Source of the DNA: Chenopodium formosanum
Lineage: Eukaryota; Streptophyta; Magnoliopsida; Caryophyllales; Amaranthaceae
Length of the DNA: 64,000 nt
Reading direction: 5' to 3'
Assembly (NCBI GenBank): GCA_024500155.1
Contig: CM044874.1
Location: forward strand, 70,727,795-70,791,794
Position numbers and translations under genes: made by a program. Positions 43,790-55,018 of the stretch are shown here, one piece after another. The notes beneath the pieces were generated by a model that saw only the letters and a program-made list of their open reading frames with translations, searched no databases and had not been told where the DNA came from. Numbering within the stretch: position 1 is the stretch's first letter; each line of letters opens with the position of its first letter.

Positions 43790-44505
43790 CACCCTTAATT
43801 GACTTGTATTTTGATTTCTATGAGTTGAAATCAATAAAAAGTTAACATTTACTCACTTTTGGGAGCGTATAGAGCCAAAAAGGCTTCAAAATTGTGCTAA
43901 AAGACTTCTATCTTTCCCATCTTTCAAGTATTGGTTCAAATTAACACAATGTAACACATAACATCCTTAATTATCTTATTTTTTGGTTTCTATGAATTGA
44001 AATCAATGAAAATTGACCACTATCTCACTCTTGGGAGCGTATAGAGCCAAAAACGCTTCAAAATTACCTAAGGGCCTTCTACCTTTCCCATTTTTCAAGT
44101 ATTTGTTCAAATGAACACAATATAATACTAAACATCCTTAATTACCTTATATTTTGGTTTCTATGAATTGAAATCAATGAAAAGTAACCATTTACTCACT
44201 TCTAGGAGCGTATAGAGCCAAAAAGGCTTCAAAATTGCCTAAGGGACTTCTACCTTTCCCATCTTTCATGTATTGGTTCAAATTAACACAATATAATACT
44301 AAACATCCTTAATTACCTTATATTTTGGTTTTTATGAATTGAAATCAATGAAAATTGACCATTATCTCACTTTTGGGAGCTTATAGAGCCAAAAACGCTT
44401 CAAAATTGTCTAAGGGACTTCTACCTTTCCCATCTTTCAAGTATTTGTTCAAATTAACACAATATAACACATAACATCCTTAATTACCTTGTTGCTGGGA
44501 ATAAA
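43790..44505 (+). repeat. 171-172-bp tandem repeat inside CACTA-2
   Basis: Landmark GGGAGCGTATAGAGCC (or variant) at 43861, 44033, 44204 and 44375: steps 172, 171, 171. About four units, clearly homologous with scattered substitutions. Unit length is close to one nucleosome, as in many plant satellites. Confidence 0.92.
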
Positions 44506-44563
44506 TTTACTTCACCAACTCATAAAAGAACTTGAATCCAAATTTAGAGAGTGAAGGTTTTAC

Positions 44564-45818
44564 CAGTTGCAGTGTCAATCACATCTTGGATGCCAGCAGG
44601 CTGCACAACTATAGTCTCGGCATTTGCAGTGACAACAGCTGTTCTGTCGACAACCTTGGCCTGAAACTCCAACGCAGAAAAAAACTGTTATGACTGATGT
44701 GATTAATGTAGATAAATCTACAGCTAAAAAGAAAGGAAAAAAAAAAAAAAAAAAAAAAAAAACACAATTCACAGTGAAAGGGCAGGAACTAATACGCCAA
44801 AGTCCAATTTAGAGTGTTTTTTTGTAACTAAATAAAAAATGGTGATAACAGGATTGGCAAAGATTTATTGGATGTATCTTTGATTAACTCTACAGACTAT
44901 AGAGTATATAGAAACAGTATTCAGCCTTAAGAATCAAAACAATTCTAAGCTACCAAACTATTTACTCTGGAACTTCCTTTTACAAGACACGTCCCTTAGT
45001 AGTTAGTATGCAGTGAAAGCTCAGTTAATAACTTGTCACCAAAAAGTAGTTGCAGTAAATCAACGAAACCAAAAGATCAAGATCTCTCAGAAAACTTTCA
45101 AAGATTAAAATGAAACCAGCAAATAGAGTTGAGAATTCTGTCATTAACAATATTTCAATTACTTTCCAATGAAAAAACAACAAAGTGACAGACCTTAAGC
45201 TGTCTGCTAGGCAGATCTTTATAGAGTTCATTCCATTTCTGAATTGACCATCCTGTATGTAGTAAGATGGCTTCTGCCAATAACAATCCACTCAAAGCAT
45301 CACCAACAGCCTGATTGATTAGTTTACTGGCAGCTAATAATCTCAAAACAGCCTTTTTATATTCCGAGCCTGAAAAAGGCAAGAAACTTTGCTTAGGAAG
45401 TCTGATTAAGAAGCATAAAAGAATAAATGGCAATGACATTATACACTAACTGACCTGTAGAAGAGGAAGAGAGCTCCCTATTTTTAGCCTCTAACAAAGA
45501 TAAAACACTATCAGAAAACAATATGGTGCCATGGCCATTTGCTTCAAAGTATATGCCGATATCATATTCAGAAGCCTTTTCATGTAAATATTTCACTCCA
45601 GTTGGAGTGAAGACAACATCTAATCCCAAGTTCTTCAGATAATCAGTTAATGCCCCATTAGCATAGGCAGTTTGCACTATGCCTAGGCGTGGATGATAAG
45701 GTTCGCATGATTTTTCATAATCAATGTCTTTGAGAACATCTAATTGCTCTTTAATATATAGAGCAAATAATGATAGCATCTTGTCCCCATTAGCATAGTA
45801 GCACCTTCTATCAATCAA
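44564..45818 (-). pseudogene. Captured fragment: phosphoacetylglucosamine mutase (DRT101-like), three exons with introns
   Basis: Minus-strand exons: about 45818-45455 (GIVQTAYANGALTDYL, VVFTPTGVKYLHEKA, IGIYFEANGHGT), 45369-45194 (LINQAVGDALSGLLL, WSIQKWNELYKDLPSRQLK) and 44660-44564 (VVDRTAVVTANAET, VVQPAGIQD). Boundaries are canonical GT-AG. The product of the parent gene interconverts GlcNAc-6-P and GlcNAc-1-P for UDP-GlcNAc synthesis. Only the C-terminal half is here, without the catalytic phosphoserine domain or the end of the protein. Introns show DNA-level capture. The frame within exons is intact. Confidence 0.87.
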
Positions 45819-46282
45819 TTAATTCATACTTACTCCATATAAGAAGTACAAATTCTAATATTATTGAAGCAAACCTATTAGAACTATATAGAGTTACAGA
45901 AGAACAGGCTACTCTGGTCTGTTTGTAGCTCACCAGTAACTAAAATCCATAGTTGCACTCAAAAAAATACCAGTACATTTCAACCTCACTTTAGACAATC
46001 CACCAAACAGTCAAAAATAATGCACGTAGAAGTTCCTAGTGCAGGGAGAAGTATTGCAGGATTAATTTGGGGAAAAAATCAATCAATTAATTCATACTTA
46101 CCTCAAAATTCAAAGGCTTTTAAACTAAAAAATAATAAAACCCAAAACAAATGGAAAATAGTAAAATTAATCAATTAATTTGGGGAAAAAAAATAAAACC
46201 TATTAAGTAATTGCAATTAAGCAAACTGAAACAAGGGTTACGAAATTGGGGGTGGAGAGAGAAATAGTACGCTTTAATGGAG
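45819..46282. other. CACTA-2 interior, AT-rich
   Basis: No frame recognised. Likely intron or flanking sequence taken with the mutase fragment. Confidence 0.4.
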
Positions 46283-46440
46283 AACTATGAGCGCTTCAAT
46301 GGAGAGCTCAGACAGCGCTTCAATGGAGAACTCAGACAGCGCTTCAATGGAGAACTCGGAGTGCGCTTCTATAATGGAGAACTCGGAGTGCGCTTCAATA
46401 ATGGAGAACTCAAAGTGCGCTTCAATGGAGGAGAAGAGTG
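46283..46440 (+). repeat. 24/27-bp tandem repeat in CACTA-2
   Basis: GCGCTTCAATGGAGAACTC recurs at 46291, 46315, 46339, 46363, 46390 and 46417: three 24-bp steps, then two of 27 bp (with an extra ATA). All steps are multiples of three, so a 60-codon frame (SDSASMEN repeats) stays open on the plus strand and an 86-codon frame on the minus; neither looks like a real protein. Confidence 0.88.
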
Positions 46441-46614
46441 AGAATGAGAGGAGCAAAAGATTGAACTGAGCTTGGAGCTCCTTCAATGGAGTTGAGGGAG
46501 GTGAGGACGTCGTTGCGCGCGGGAGCTGCTTCAATATTGGAGAGAGAAAGAGGAAATTTTTTGACAGAGGAAGTGAGAAAGGGAAAAGTAAAAATCTAGG
46601 GCTTACTTTAAAAC

Positions 46615-46925
46615 CTTATTCGTAACGGACACCCCATGTTAGTTACAAATAACAAGGTCAAAATTCTGTTGACTTTTCTATTTATAACGGGCAATATTTG
46701 TTGGTTACGATTAGTTAGTTAATCGTAACGGGCAGAATAATGCCTGTTACAAATAACAACTTATTCGTTAGGGCATCAATTTGTCCGTTACGAATAACCC
46801 TTTTCCTGCCTAATTCACAACTTTTTTGTAACGGACATTGAATTTGCCCGTTACGAATGACTTAATTGTAACGGAAAATCATATGTTCGTTACAAATAGC
46901 TTGTTACAAATAAGATTTTTTTCCA
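46615..46925. repeat. CACTA-2 right subterminal repeats
   Basis: TTCGTAACGGACA-type words, about ten, more degraded than on the left, ending at the TIR. Confidence 0.85.
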
Positions 46926-46931
46926 CTAGTG

Positions 46932-47160
46932 TTCAGCAGATTTTTGAGGTTGTTTGGATTTTACTTCTTTTCTCTTCTTGTTTTTCAATCTGAAACAATC
47001 AGAGACTTCGTGCCCAGATTTCTTACAGTAACGACAGGTGACATTTGGTTTACGTCCCCTAAATTTAGATCTAAATTTCTTTTTGTGTGAATTTCCTCTT
47101 TCTTGAGACCTCTCTCTTACATTTAAACCTTCTCCTTTATCTTCAATATGAACTTCAAGG
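46932..47160 (-). pseudogene. gag: Copia gag remnant with zinc knuckle
   Basis: Encodes HKKKFRSKFRGRKPN and the zinc knuckle CRYCKKSGHEVSDC followed by a Lys-rich stretch, then breaks at the CACTA-2 insertion. The upstream end joins the 5' LTR at 47161 without primer-binding site or gag N-terminus. Confidence 0.88.
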
Positions 47161-47509
47161 GTATTGAGATACAACTCTTACAATTAAACTCTCAAAATAA
47201 AAGAAAAGAAAATAGTGGAATAAATTACAAGAAGGAGATTAACTAGGGAGACTAGTGTAAATGGATGAGTAATTTTGTGAGTGGGTAAATTTGTATAATG
47301 GAGGTTCAATGTATATTGGTTTGATGCCCCCAAGATGTATGAAGAATTCTCTAGATTTGCTTGCATGATAATATTGCTTCTAGAAAGTTGACCATTTTCT
47401 ATTATAATCAACATAATTGTAGAATATTTGACATACTCTAAAAGCGAGAAGAATTGTATTAGGCTTCTTCAAAACTTGGTCCATATGAAATTTTGGGCCA
47501 CATCTAACA
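47161..47509 (-). repeat. Copia 5' LTR (349 bp)
   Basis: Aligns with 39174-39518; it has a few extra bases (such as ACAAGAAGG) and some substitutions. Flanked by TSD ATAAG at 47510-47514. Confidence 0.93.
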
Positions 47510-47514
47510 ATAAG

Positions 47515-47981
47515 GGGTGGTGAAGTATTAAAAGGACATGATTGTCCACTCACACCAAATATTGTCGATGGTAATCATTTTAAATAACGGTGTTCAACAA
47601 TTCATTTTATAATCTCCTTTATTTTGCAAACTAAGAAAAAATCTCTGATTATACTCGATTTGAGTCAAAACTTTACCAACTAAAAATTGTTGCTTATAAC
47701 TTTATGGCCACAATATCAAAATTTAGCATTAGACATAATCCATATTTCAATTACACATAATCCATATTATAATCCATATTTCAATTACACAATACTCAAT
47801 AAAATGCGTCATGTATCACATGAAACAGTTTGGAAGCAGACATTACCAATTACATACACAAATCAAAGACATTGCATACTAACTTTAAAATTAAGTAAGT
47901 GTTCATTTTTATCATCTTCTACATGTTATAGCTAGCATGTTTACATATCAGCCTAAATCTTAGCATGATTTGGCCAATTTA
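47515..47981. other. Host flank downstream of the copia insertion
   Basis: AT-rich, no gene. A short direct duplication of CATATTTCAATTACACA lies at 47740-47795. Includes the 3' UTR of the gene ending at 47982. Confidence 0.5.
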
Positions 47982-49518
47982 TCACCAAAATTCACCACGA
48001 AGTTCCCTTAGAACTCTACCATGAGGAGAATCAGGATCACCCCTAATCTTATTCCACTTCCATATCTCAACAGCCCTCAGTAACGAAGCCTCGGCCGTAT
48101 CCTGCTGCTCGGGTGTAAACAGAATCAATCCGGGTTCCCTCCCGTAATACGACGTCGGACTATCCGTAGCCTGCGTTACAGGCTTCCTCGTATCAGCAAA
48201 ATCCACTTCTGATAAAGGAGATGCCTTGTGGTCTTTGAAGTAGTTCTTGTTGTCTTCCTCTTGGGCTCGGTTTTGGGCCTTTCGAGCGTCTTCGTTATCT
48301 GATTGGGCCGGTTGGTTTGACATTTTACGCCTTTGTTGAGTGTTGGGCTCTGATGAGTGGCCCACTTCTGTGTGTCCTATCTTGGTGGATGAAGAAATTG
48401 GTGACTTTGGTTGGACTGGTGGATCAGGATCATCGGTGGCTGTTCGAGGCGGTGCGGTGGCCGCTTTGAATTTCTCTGCCTCCTCTGAATCTTTTCCCTA
48501 TGACAAGAACATAAATTAGATTGTCAATTTTTGTTCATTGCACTTGAAATTGACTAATTTATCATATTTATGTCTATGTGATGTCTAAGATATTACATTT
48601 TGAAAAACATTTTTTAGGTGTATTTAATGGACTAATACATCTATTAGCAAAAATGCAAAGTAAACAACCCATAAGTCATCTAAAAAAAACTATTACTAGA
48701 TGCGAATATGATGGGGTCTATTACATAAACCCATCTTAAATAAATAAATAGTGGTGTTAATTCAGATGATCGGATCGGTCTAATGAGATCAAATCGGGTC
48801 AATTATTAGAGTTGAGTCATACTAAATTATTATTTTCATGCAAGTCCAAATCTAAATGGTATAATTTCTTAGTCAGGGTGTGATTTTTACACTTTTAAAA
48901 ATAAGTGACAGGTTTTGACTTAAACAATTTTTTTTAGATATAATTTCATTAATTGATATGTCTTTTATTTTTAATATTACAATGGAATGAATTGATAAGT
49001 CTATATTTTGAAAATATAGATTGTAACAAACATATATACATAGTAGCAGGACGTTTGTTCTTACCTCAAAGCCTTAAATACAGTCAAAATACATTACAAA
49101 AATTAAATTAAATCATGATTTTAACTCGGCTTCTTAGTATCCACTTAAATCGTATGTGAAAATGCAACCTATCGACTTAAATCATATATGATGACCTACT
49201 AAAATCTAGGATGGGTGTCTTGTAATATATTGTATGATTGTATCGTTTACCTGTCCAAATGTCAAATGCTAATACTAGTCATAAAACATGCTAAACAAGA
49301 CCTACCTTAATCTTAAACACCTTTATAATAACATTAATAAGCATAATACAGAATATGTAATAGAATTGATGATTTTATAAATTGAAACAAGAGATTAAGG
49401 AAAATGTACATACCTTAGGAGCCTTACTATCTTCACTAATTAATCTTTTAGCAAATGTCCAATTTGCCCCTAAGTTGTTCTTGCTAATTACAGCACCTCT
49501 TAATCTCGATTGCAACAT
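47982..49518 (-). CDS. Uncharacterised plant protein, 206 aa, possible organelle-targeted
   Basis: Two exons, 49518-49414 and 48497-47982, with a 916-bp GT-AG intron in phase 0. Exon 1 encodes MLQSRLRGAVISKNNLGANW and an Arg/Ser-containing, acid-poor stretch like a mitochondrial presequence (inference). The middle is low-complexity, rich in Pro, Asp, Gln and Lys. The end is compact: EPGLILFTPEQQDTAEASLL and a Trp/Arg-rich finish (VLRELRGEFW). The C-terminal block looks like a conserved domain, but I do not recognise the family. It is the first host gene after the transposon block; its 3' end is 470 bp from the copia TSD. Confidence 0.75.
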
Positions 49519-50489
49519 CTTTCTATTTCTGGAATTTGGTTCTTTTCTGTTTGAATAAGGTGGATAGTTTTGATGTTTATTAGTTGAGCAATGAGTTTAT
49601 TACAAAACATGAAAGATTTTAAAGAAATTAATTAGTGGATTTAATCAAGTTCTAGAAGGTGTAATTAAAGATACTAGAAATAATCATGCTTTTGACACGA
49701 GAGAGTAGATGTCAATCGTGGCATTTCATTCTGGTGACTTCTGGAATATGTCTTACGTGCCTTTTAAATATTTTGGGCTCTAGAAATTTCCATAATATGA
49801 AAATATACAGCCTGGTCTACCTATGAATGGGCTTTGTATTATTTTCATGTTTTCAGCTTGGGCTTTAGATTTTTTATTTAGTTAAACAGTTAGAAATTTT
49901 ATTTGATAAAAGGAATTTTCAGCCCGGTGAAAAGCTAGCTTTAAGTAAAATATTTTCAATAAAAAATTAGTTTTCATGGAAAACGTTTTTTCAAGGTAAA
50001 TCACAATTGCAAATTAGTTTTCTATTATTTGGTTTGCATATAAGAAAAGTAAAAAGTAGGAGTGAGAATGTGAGGATGGATGAGAGGAAAGTAAAACAAA
50101 AAAAAAAAAAAAAAAAGAGGTAAGGAGGAGGGAGGAGGGAAGGAAAATGTAGTTTTCCTTGTTTTGTAAAGGAAAATGTTTTCAATCATTAAGAATGAAA
50201 TTTTCCATCATTGGGAAAATTATTTTTCACCCCTTCACAAACCAAACAAGTGAAAATGGGAAAATCATTTTCCATGAAAACATTTTACATTGAACCAAAC
50301 GACTGAAACGAGGCCTTAAAATGAAAATGTTGCTTGGCATAGCTTTTGACTTTTTGATGTCAAACAGACAATGTTATTATGTTAATCAAATTAGTCAATG
50401 TCAATAGTCGATCAAATCAGTTAACTGCCAACAGCCAATCATTAAATATTTGTGTTCTTTTAGGAGTGAATACCTCTACATTATATTGA
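49519..50489. other. Intergenic, upstream of the 206-aa gene
   Basis: No gene seen. AT-rich; from about 49880 to 50320 there are GAAAATTTTCC-like inverted words (AAAATCATTTTCC, GGAAAATTA) suggestive of an old hAT- or MITE-type element, but I cannot fix its ends. Confidence 0.4.
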
Positions 50490-51191
50490 CTAGTTTTGTG
50501 CCCGTGCAATGCCCGGGATGTTTATTGAATTTTAAGATAAATTTTTAATTTATATGTCAAATTTTAAAATATATCGTTGATACAAAATTAGTTAGGAATT
50601 GATGTGTTTTTGTGACAATTTTAACTATGTAGTAGACATGTAATGATTAATAATAATAATAATAATAATAATATTGGTGAAAAATATTTCTTGACCAGTA
50701 ACCTGAAATAATGGCCTGTTTGAAATGACTTGTGATCAGATCCGATTGACAATGACTGGTCTACACACAGTAGTAAAATTATATTAAATTGTGAAGTATA
50801 TATTATTTAAATTGATTAGAATATATTTTAAATAATGGATGTGGTGCATTTTGTACTAATTCCTTCTCTCTAAAAAATATTATGATACAAAAAATAAATT
50901 TATATGATAATTTATGAGAGTTATAATCTAATTATATTTTGAATAAAATAATTATTCAATTTGTACATATGAAATATTGGTACTTTATCAAAAATAAAAC
51001 TCTAAATTAATAATTTTATCCTAAAATTCTATCGAAATTTGATTGAAAATAGAATTATTAACTAATTTCTTTATCCTATAAATTAAATTCTATATAACTC
51101 TATCCTACGTGGCGTGACACTTGGCGAAAAGTTGAAACGCCAAGTGTCGCTGTCTTGTCGCCTGGCTAAAAGTTTACCTTTATATATTAGT
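50490..51191 (-). mobile_element. Helitron-like non-autonomous element
   Basis: On the minus strand the 3' end has a GC hairpin (CCCGGGCATTGCACGGGC) then ACAAAACTAG followed by T, fitting Helitron CTRR/T ends. The 5' side reads CTAATATATAAAGG after A. Near it is a hairpin of ACACTTGGCG/CGCCAAGTGT (51119-51148). AT-rich otherwise, no coding. Ends are by pattern only. Confidence 0.45.
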
Positions 51192-52757
51192 TATATGATT
51201 TCTTTGTTACGAATAAATCTCAAACAAAAGTGAGAAGAAATTTTTTAAATAGTGTCAAAATTCAAAATGTAACCAACTATAAATGTATATATTCAAAATG
51301 TAAACATTATTCAAAATATAGTAATAAATATACTTTCCATTCAATAAAAATAAATAAATACATAAATAACAATTGAAAAATGAATTTTATATGCATCTAC
51401 ACTGCTGGATACAGTTCATAAGAGATTATGAATGGCTTTGATGATGTTTTGGTGGGCCAATTCATTGCAAATTGACTCAAACTTAATAAGGTCAACCAAG
51501 CTAGCTAGCCCAGTTCGTACAAGGCTCATAAACTGGAATTTGACCCACGTGGCCACAAACCATCCTCTTAATGGGCCCATTTAGGTCGAAATATTACGGG
51601 CCGTTACCGGGTAGCCCGGAACCGTTTAAAATTACACTTAAAAACAATATTTCTACTGTAAATATCTGATGCATGTTCATAACTGAAAAGACCAACCAGA
51701 TGTTCTTATTCATTTGGATGTTTGAATATAAACCCAAAGGTCCAAATATGAAACGTTGCTTTCTTTCATCGATATTTGTTCTCTTTTACGTTTTTCAAAA
51801 TTCATACATTTAATATTTGAGTAGAATTTTTATGTATTTTTATTTTTCCCACTTCTTTTTCATACCCTAAATGACCAATTTAGCATTTATTAATCAGAGT
51901 TTGAACGTTTACTGTGACGTAAAGACTACACATATAATTGTTACATGTGTTCTCTAAATATAACTCTAATTTATTATGTTTTTATTGGCTAAAATACTAA
52001 ACATAAGTTCCATTAAATTCAATTTGTATTTGACTCCTAATTTTATGTTAATGTGTCTAATTTCGAATGGTGTTGTATGCGTATCAAATCTCTTTATTAT
52101 GATGAGCGTGATCGAAATGAAAATGTGCTTAGCTAGACCATTTTGTTTAATTGTCACACTTCTTCTTTCACACTTTTTCTTTCTATGAGTGTTTATTTCA
52201 TGTTAAGCCATGATTGCAATGAAAATGAACTTACATTTTAGTCAATTCGTTTTAATTGTCACACTTTTCTTTCACCGCTGTTTATTTGATTTTAGGCCAT
52301 GATCACAATGAAAATGTGCTTAGATTTTAGACCATTCGTCTTAAATGTCACACTATTCTTCCATGATCAATTTATTTCATGCCACATTAGTCATGAAACC
52401 CATAACTCATGCAATTAGTGAATACTAGAAAATAAGGACGTGATCAAAACACGTCAGGCAATATTTGCGAACAATAACCTAATTCAAGTTTGCGGATGAT
52501 ATGAAATGAGTATGATCACAAATCAAAAGGTTGAAAATACTTCCGCCGCTTCTATTTTTGTACAACTTTTGACAAATTTTCACAACATACAAATAAAGCA
52601 AAAAAAAATTGCAAAAAGTAAAATAATGATATGAATAATATGATCATGATACTCAAGCCAAAAATCCTTTGATAATTCAGCAAATTGCCAAAATAACACC
52701 ACACTATCTACTTTTACAACAATGCCCTAATTATAAATAAATAACAAATCCGAAAAG

Positions 52758-52797
<40 letters not shown>

Positions 52798-52977
52798 AAC
52801 CCCACAAAACTTGAAGCCTATTTCGGCAGGGGTAAAATTGGAAAAAGAAAAAAAAAAACAGGACATTGGAAATAAAGATAAGGGTAGTAGGAAAGGGTTA
52901 AGATTATGTTGTTGGTCCTAGTCAGAGAAAAGGGTATTATCGGAAAACATAAAATATTTTCTCTCTCTCAAAAAAAA
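51192..52977. other. Intergenic AT-rich DNA
   Basis: No gene recognised. A poly-A run of about 37 bases lies at 52757-52794. Three loose repeats of TCACACTTTTCTTTC/GTTTATTTCATG occur at 52155-52375, an old duplicated segment. Contains the 3' UTR of the GATA gene. Confidence 0.5.
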
Positions 52978-53633
52978 CTAAGCATAAACAGAGCCATAAG
53001 ACAAAGCCATCAAAAGCATAGCCGCTTGTTCAACTTCACCTAATTTATCTCTTAATTTCTCAGCACTTTGTCTAATTCCTCCTGAAGCCATAACTTTAAT
53101 CTTCAATGGTGGCATTCCATGGCTTCCATTACTGCTACTTCCACTACTATTACTACTGCTTCCACTACTTTTGTTGCTATTGTTGTTACTCATGTTTTTG
53201 CTGTTTTTCTTCTTTTCTACTTTGCCTTTGTCGAGGCCGAGAAGCGCCCTTCGTCGCTTGTGGTATTTGATTCCGCATGCATTGCATAACGTCTGGAGAG
53301 TACAAACTCAATTGATTAATTACATTAACACGACTAGGTGATGAGAATGTGAAAACAAGAAAATGGGTTAATCCTTACTTTAGGACCAGCAGGGCCGCCT
53401 CGCCATAGAGGGGTAGTGGTTGTTTGACAATCCGTGCATCTTTTCAGCAACTCGCTGCTACTACTCTGTGATTCCGATACTGAACAAGGTTGCTGTAAAT
53501 TGAAACACAAAATCAAAATTAGAACAAATTACACAAAATAAGCCATCACATTATTTTGTTTTATAATCACAAAAGGGTAAGTGAAAGGATTATAAAAAAA
53601 AATACTTACTTCTTCTTTTAGATCTAACATCAT
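52978..53633 (-). CDS. GATA-type zinc-finger transcription factor, short class (GATA15/16/17-like), 150 aa
   Basis: Exons 53633-53610, 53492-53379 and 53292-52978; both introns are GT-AG and phase 0. The zinc finger reads C-X2-C-X18-C-X2-C (CTDCQTTTTPLWRGGPAGPK then TLCNACG) followed by the basic KYHKRRRALL; the second intron splits it. A Lys stretch (KVEKKKNSK) may be a nuclear signal. A Ser/Asn-rich linker and a C-terminal helix (EKLRDKLGEVEQAAMLLMAL) complete it. Size and layout fit the small plant B-class GATA factors, which regulate light- and nitrogen-related genes. Start MMLDLKEE: either of the two ATGs (53633 or 53630) could be used. The 5' flank is strongly GA-rich on the plus strand. 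Confidence 0.93.
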
Positions 53634-54108
53634 TTTAATTTAGAATTTGAGAGAGAAAAGGGGAAATGAGAGGAAGAGAAAAAGAAGAATGAGATGAAAT
53701 TGAAAAATGAAAAAACGAAGAGTGATCAAATGAGGGAAAAAAGGGGGAAATGGAAGAGATGATCAAAATGAAAATGGCGGGATAAAAATGAAAGAGAGAA
53801 GAGGAGGCGGCGGGCGGGGAGAGAAAACAGCGGAAAGAAGAAAGACAGAGAGTTGGTATTTAAACAAGTAAAGGAGCACTGTTTATTTTGCTGTTGGTCG
53901 CCGAACCCTAGCATGCTCTCTTTTTAATTGAGTACTTACCAAATTACCAGATTACCCTTGTCATTTTTTCATTTTGTTTTTAGGTTTATGTTGTTTTATG
54001 ATACCCGCTTCATTTGATTTTTCACGGTTTTTAAAACATACATATACCCACTATCGATTACGGTGTACTCCATAGTAGAGTACCTTATTTTATTCTTATC
54101 TTATTCAT
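53634..54108. other. 5' region of the GATA gene
   Basis: GA-rich on the plus strand (CT-rich 5' UTR on the gene strand) to about 53850, then TTTAAATA (53857-53864), a possible TATA box in minus orientation at about 225 bp from the start codon. Otherwise nothing. Confidence 0.5.
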
Positions 54109-54247
54109 GGGTCTGTTCACATTTATTGAACTGAAATGATTGAAACTGAACTGAATTGAATTGACCTGAAATGAATATTGTATGAGAAAAGGAAATTCTC
54201 TGAACTGAGATCAACTAAACTGAAATTAGGCTAAAGTGAACAACCCC
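54109..54247. mobile_element. Tourist-like MITE, weak ends
   Basis: GGGTCTGTTCAC at the left and GTGAACAACCCC at the right are imperfect inverted repeats; the interior shares GAACTGAAATGA words with the MITEs below. No clear TSD (CAT/TAT). Confidence 0.5.
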
Positions 54248-54337
54248 TATAATCATGTGAACATTATGACTTTTACATTGTTCTTTGACTACCTAGAGTA
54301 ATCTATTAGAGTATTCTGTATATATACAACGTTATTA

Positions 54338-54442
54338 GGGCATGTTCTCATTGAATGAACTGAACTGAACTGAAATGAATATTTTATAATAGAAGGAAAT
54401 TAAGAGCTACTGAACTGAAAATAAACGTATGAGAACAGGCTC
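54338..54442. mobile_element. Tourist-like MITE (105 bp, TSD TTA)
   Basis: GGGCATGTTCTCAT...ATGAGAACAGGCTC with TTA on both sides (54335-54337, 54443-54445). PIF/Harbinger-type target duplication. Confidence 0.75.
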
Positions 54443-54525
54443 TTAGTCATGTTATATCCGTCTTTATTTATATTTTGTATTTTCTAAAAATGCATTACTT
54501 TTTTATTTATCATGTTGCGATTGTA

Positions 54526-54808
54526 CTCCCTCGGTTTTTAAATACTTGCTTCATTTCTCCATGCGCGGAGTTGTAAGAGAAATTGGAGAAAGTAATAAAA
54601 TGTGGAGGTAGTGGGATAGTTGAGAAAATAAAAAATTATAAAAAGCAAAAGTAGTGGGAGAATAGGAGGAGAGATAGTATTATGTTGGGTGTACTAAGTA
54701 TGAGAAATTTATTAAATATTGTAAAAGCTTTTCATAAAAGGAAATGGAACAAGTATTTTAAAACGACCGAAAAAGGAAAGTGGAGTAAGTATTTAAAAAC
54801 GGAAGGAG
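54526..54808. mobile_element. Stowaway-like MITE (283 bp, TSD TA)
   Basis: CTCCCTCGGTTTTTAAATAC at the left and GTATTTAAAAACGGAAGGAG at the right, flanked by TA. Matches the Tc1/Mariner Stowaway consensus CTCCCTCCGTT. Confidence 0.9.
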
Positions 54809-54898
54809 TACAATAACAATGAAGTACTTGACCATGAATACTTTTATTTTACATAATATTTCAAAAACATAAATATTTTACATGATAGTTTAAAGTAA

Positions 54899-55015
54899 GG
54901 GTCTGTTCTTATATGTTTATTTTCAGTTCAGTTCAGCTCCTAATTTTCTTCTCTTATAAAATGTTCATTTCAATTCAATTCAGTTTAACTGACTTCAGTG
55001 TATTAGAACAGACCC
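54899..55015. mobile_element. Tourist-like MITE (117 bp, TSD TAA)
   Basis: GGGTCTGTTCTTATA and TATTAGAACAGACCC are near-perfect inverted ends, with TAA on both sides (54896-54898, 55016-55018). Interior rich in TTCAGTTCAGTTCAG words. Confidence 0.85.
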
Positions 55016-55018
55016 TAA

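Larger units (their letters stand above)
42784..46931. mobile_element. CACTA transposon 2, non-autonomous, gene-carrying (4,148 bp)
   Basis: Ends are CACTAGTGCAAAAATCC (left) and, on the minus strand, CACTAGTGGAAAAAAAT (right). The TSD TTC is intact (42781-42783, 46932-46934). It splits the copia element between gag and protease. Subterminal words are the same TTCGTAACGGACA family as in CACTA-1. No transposase. The interior has a captured host gene fragment, a 171-bp tandem repeat and a 24/27-bp repeat. Confidence 0.93.
39174..47509 (-). mobile_element. Ty1/copia retrotransposon (Tork-like), minus strand, interrupted by CACTA-2
   Basis: Two 345-349-bp LTRs beginning TGTTAGATGTGG on the minus strand flank gag, protease, integrase, RT and RNase H in copia order. 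The target duplication ATAAG is intact (39169-39173 and 47510-47514). The coding region has several stops and a frameshift. The 5' LTR abuts gag directly, so the primer-binding site and early gag are deleted. RT/RNase H wording (GFVDSDYGGDLDRRKS) suggests the Tork lineage. Confidence 0.92.

Noticed and set aside
51119..51148. Hairpin ACACTTGGCG/CGCCAAGTGT as a small RNA gene or terminator
   Set aside because: Too short for a microRNA precursor with usual arms and lies inside a Helitron-like element; no promoter evidence.
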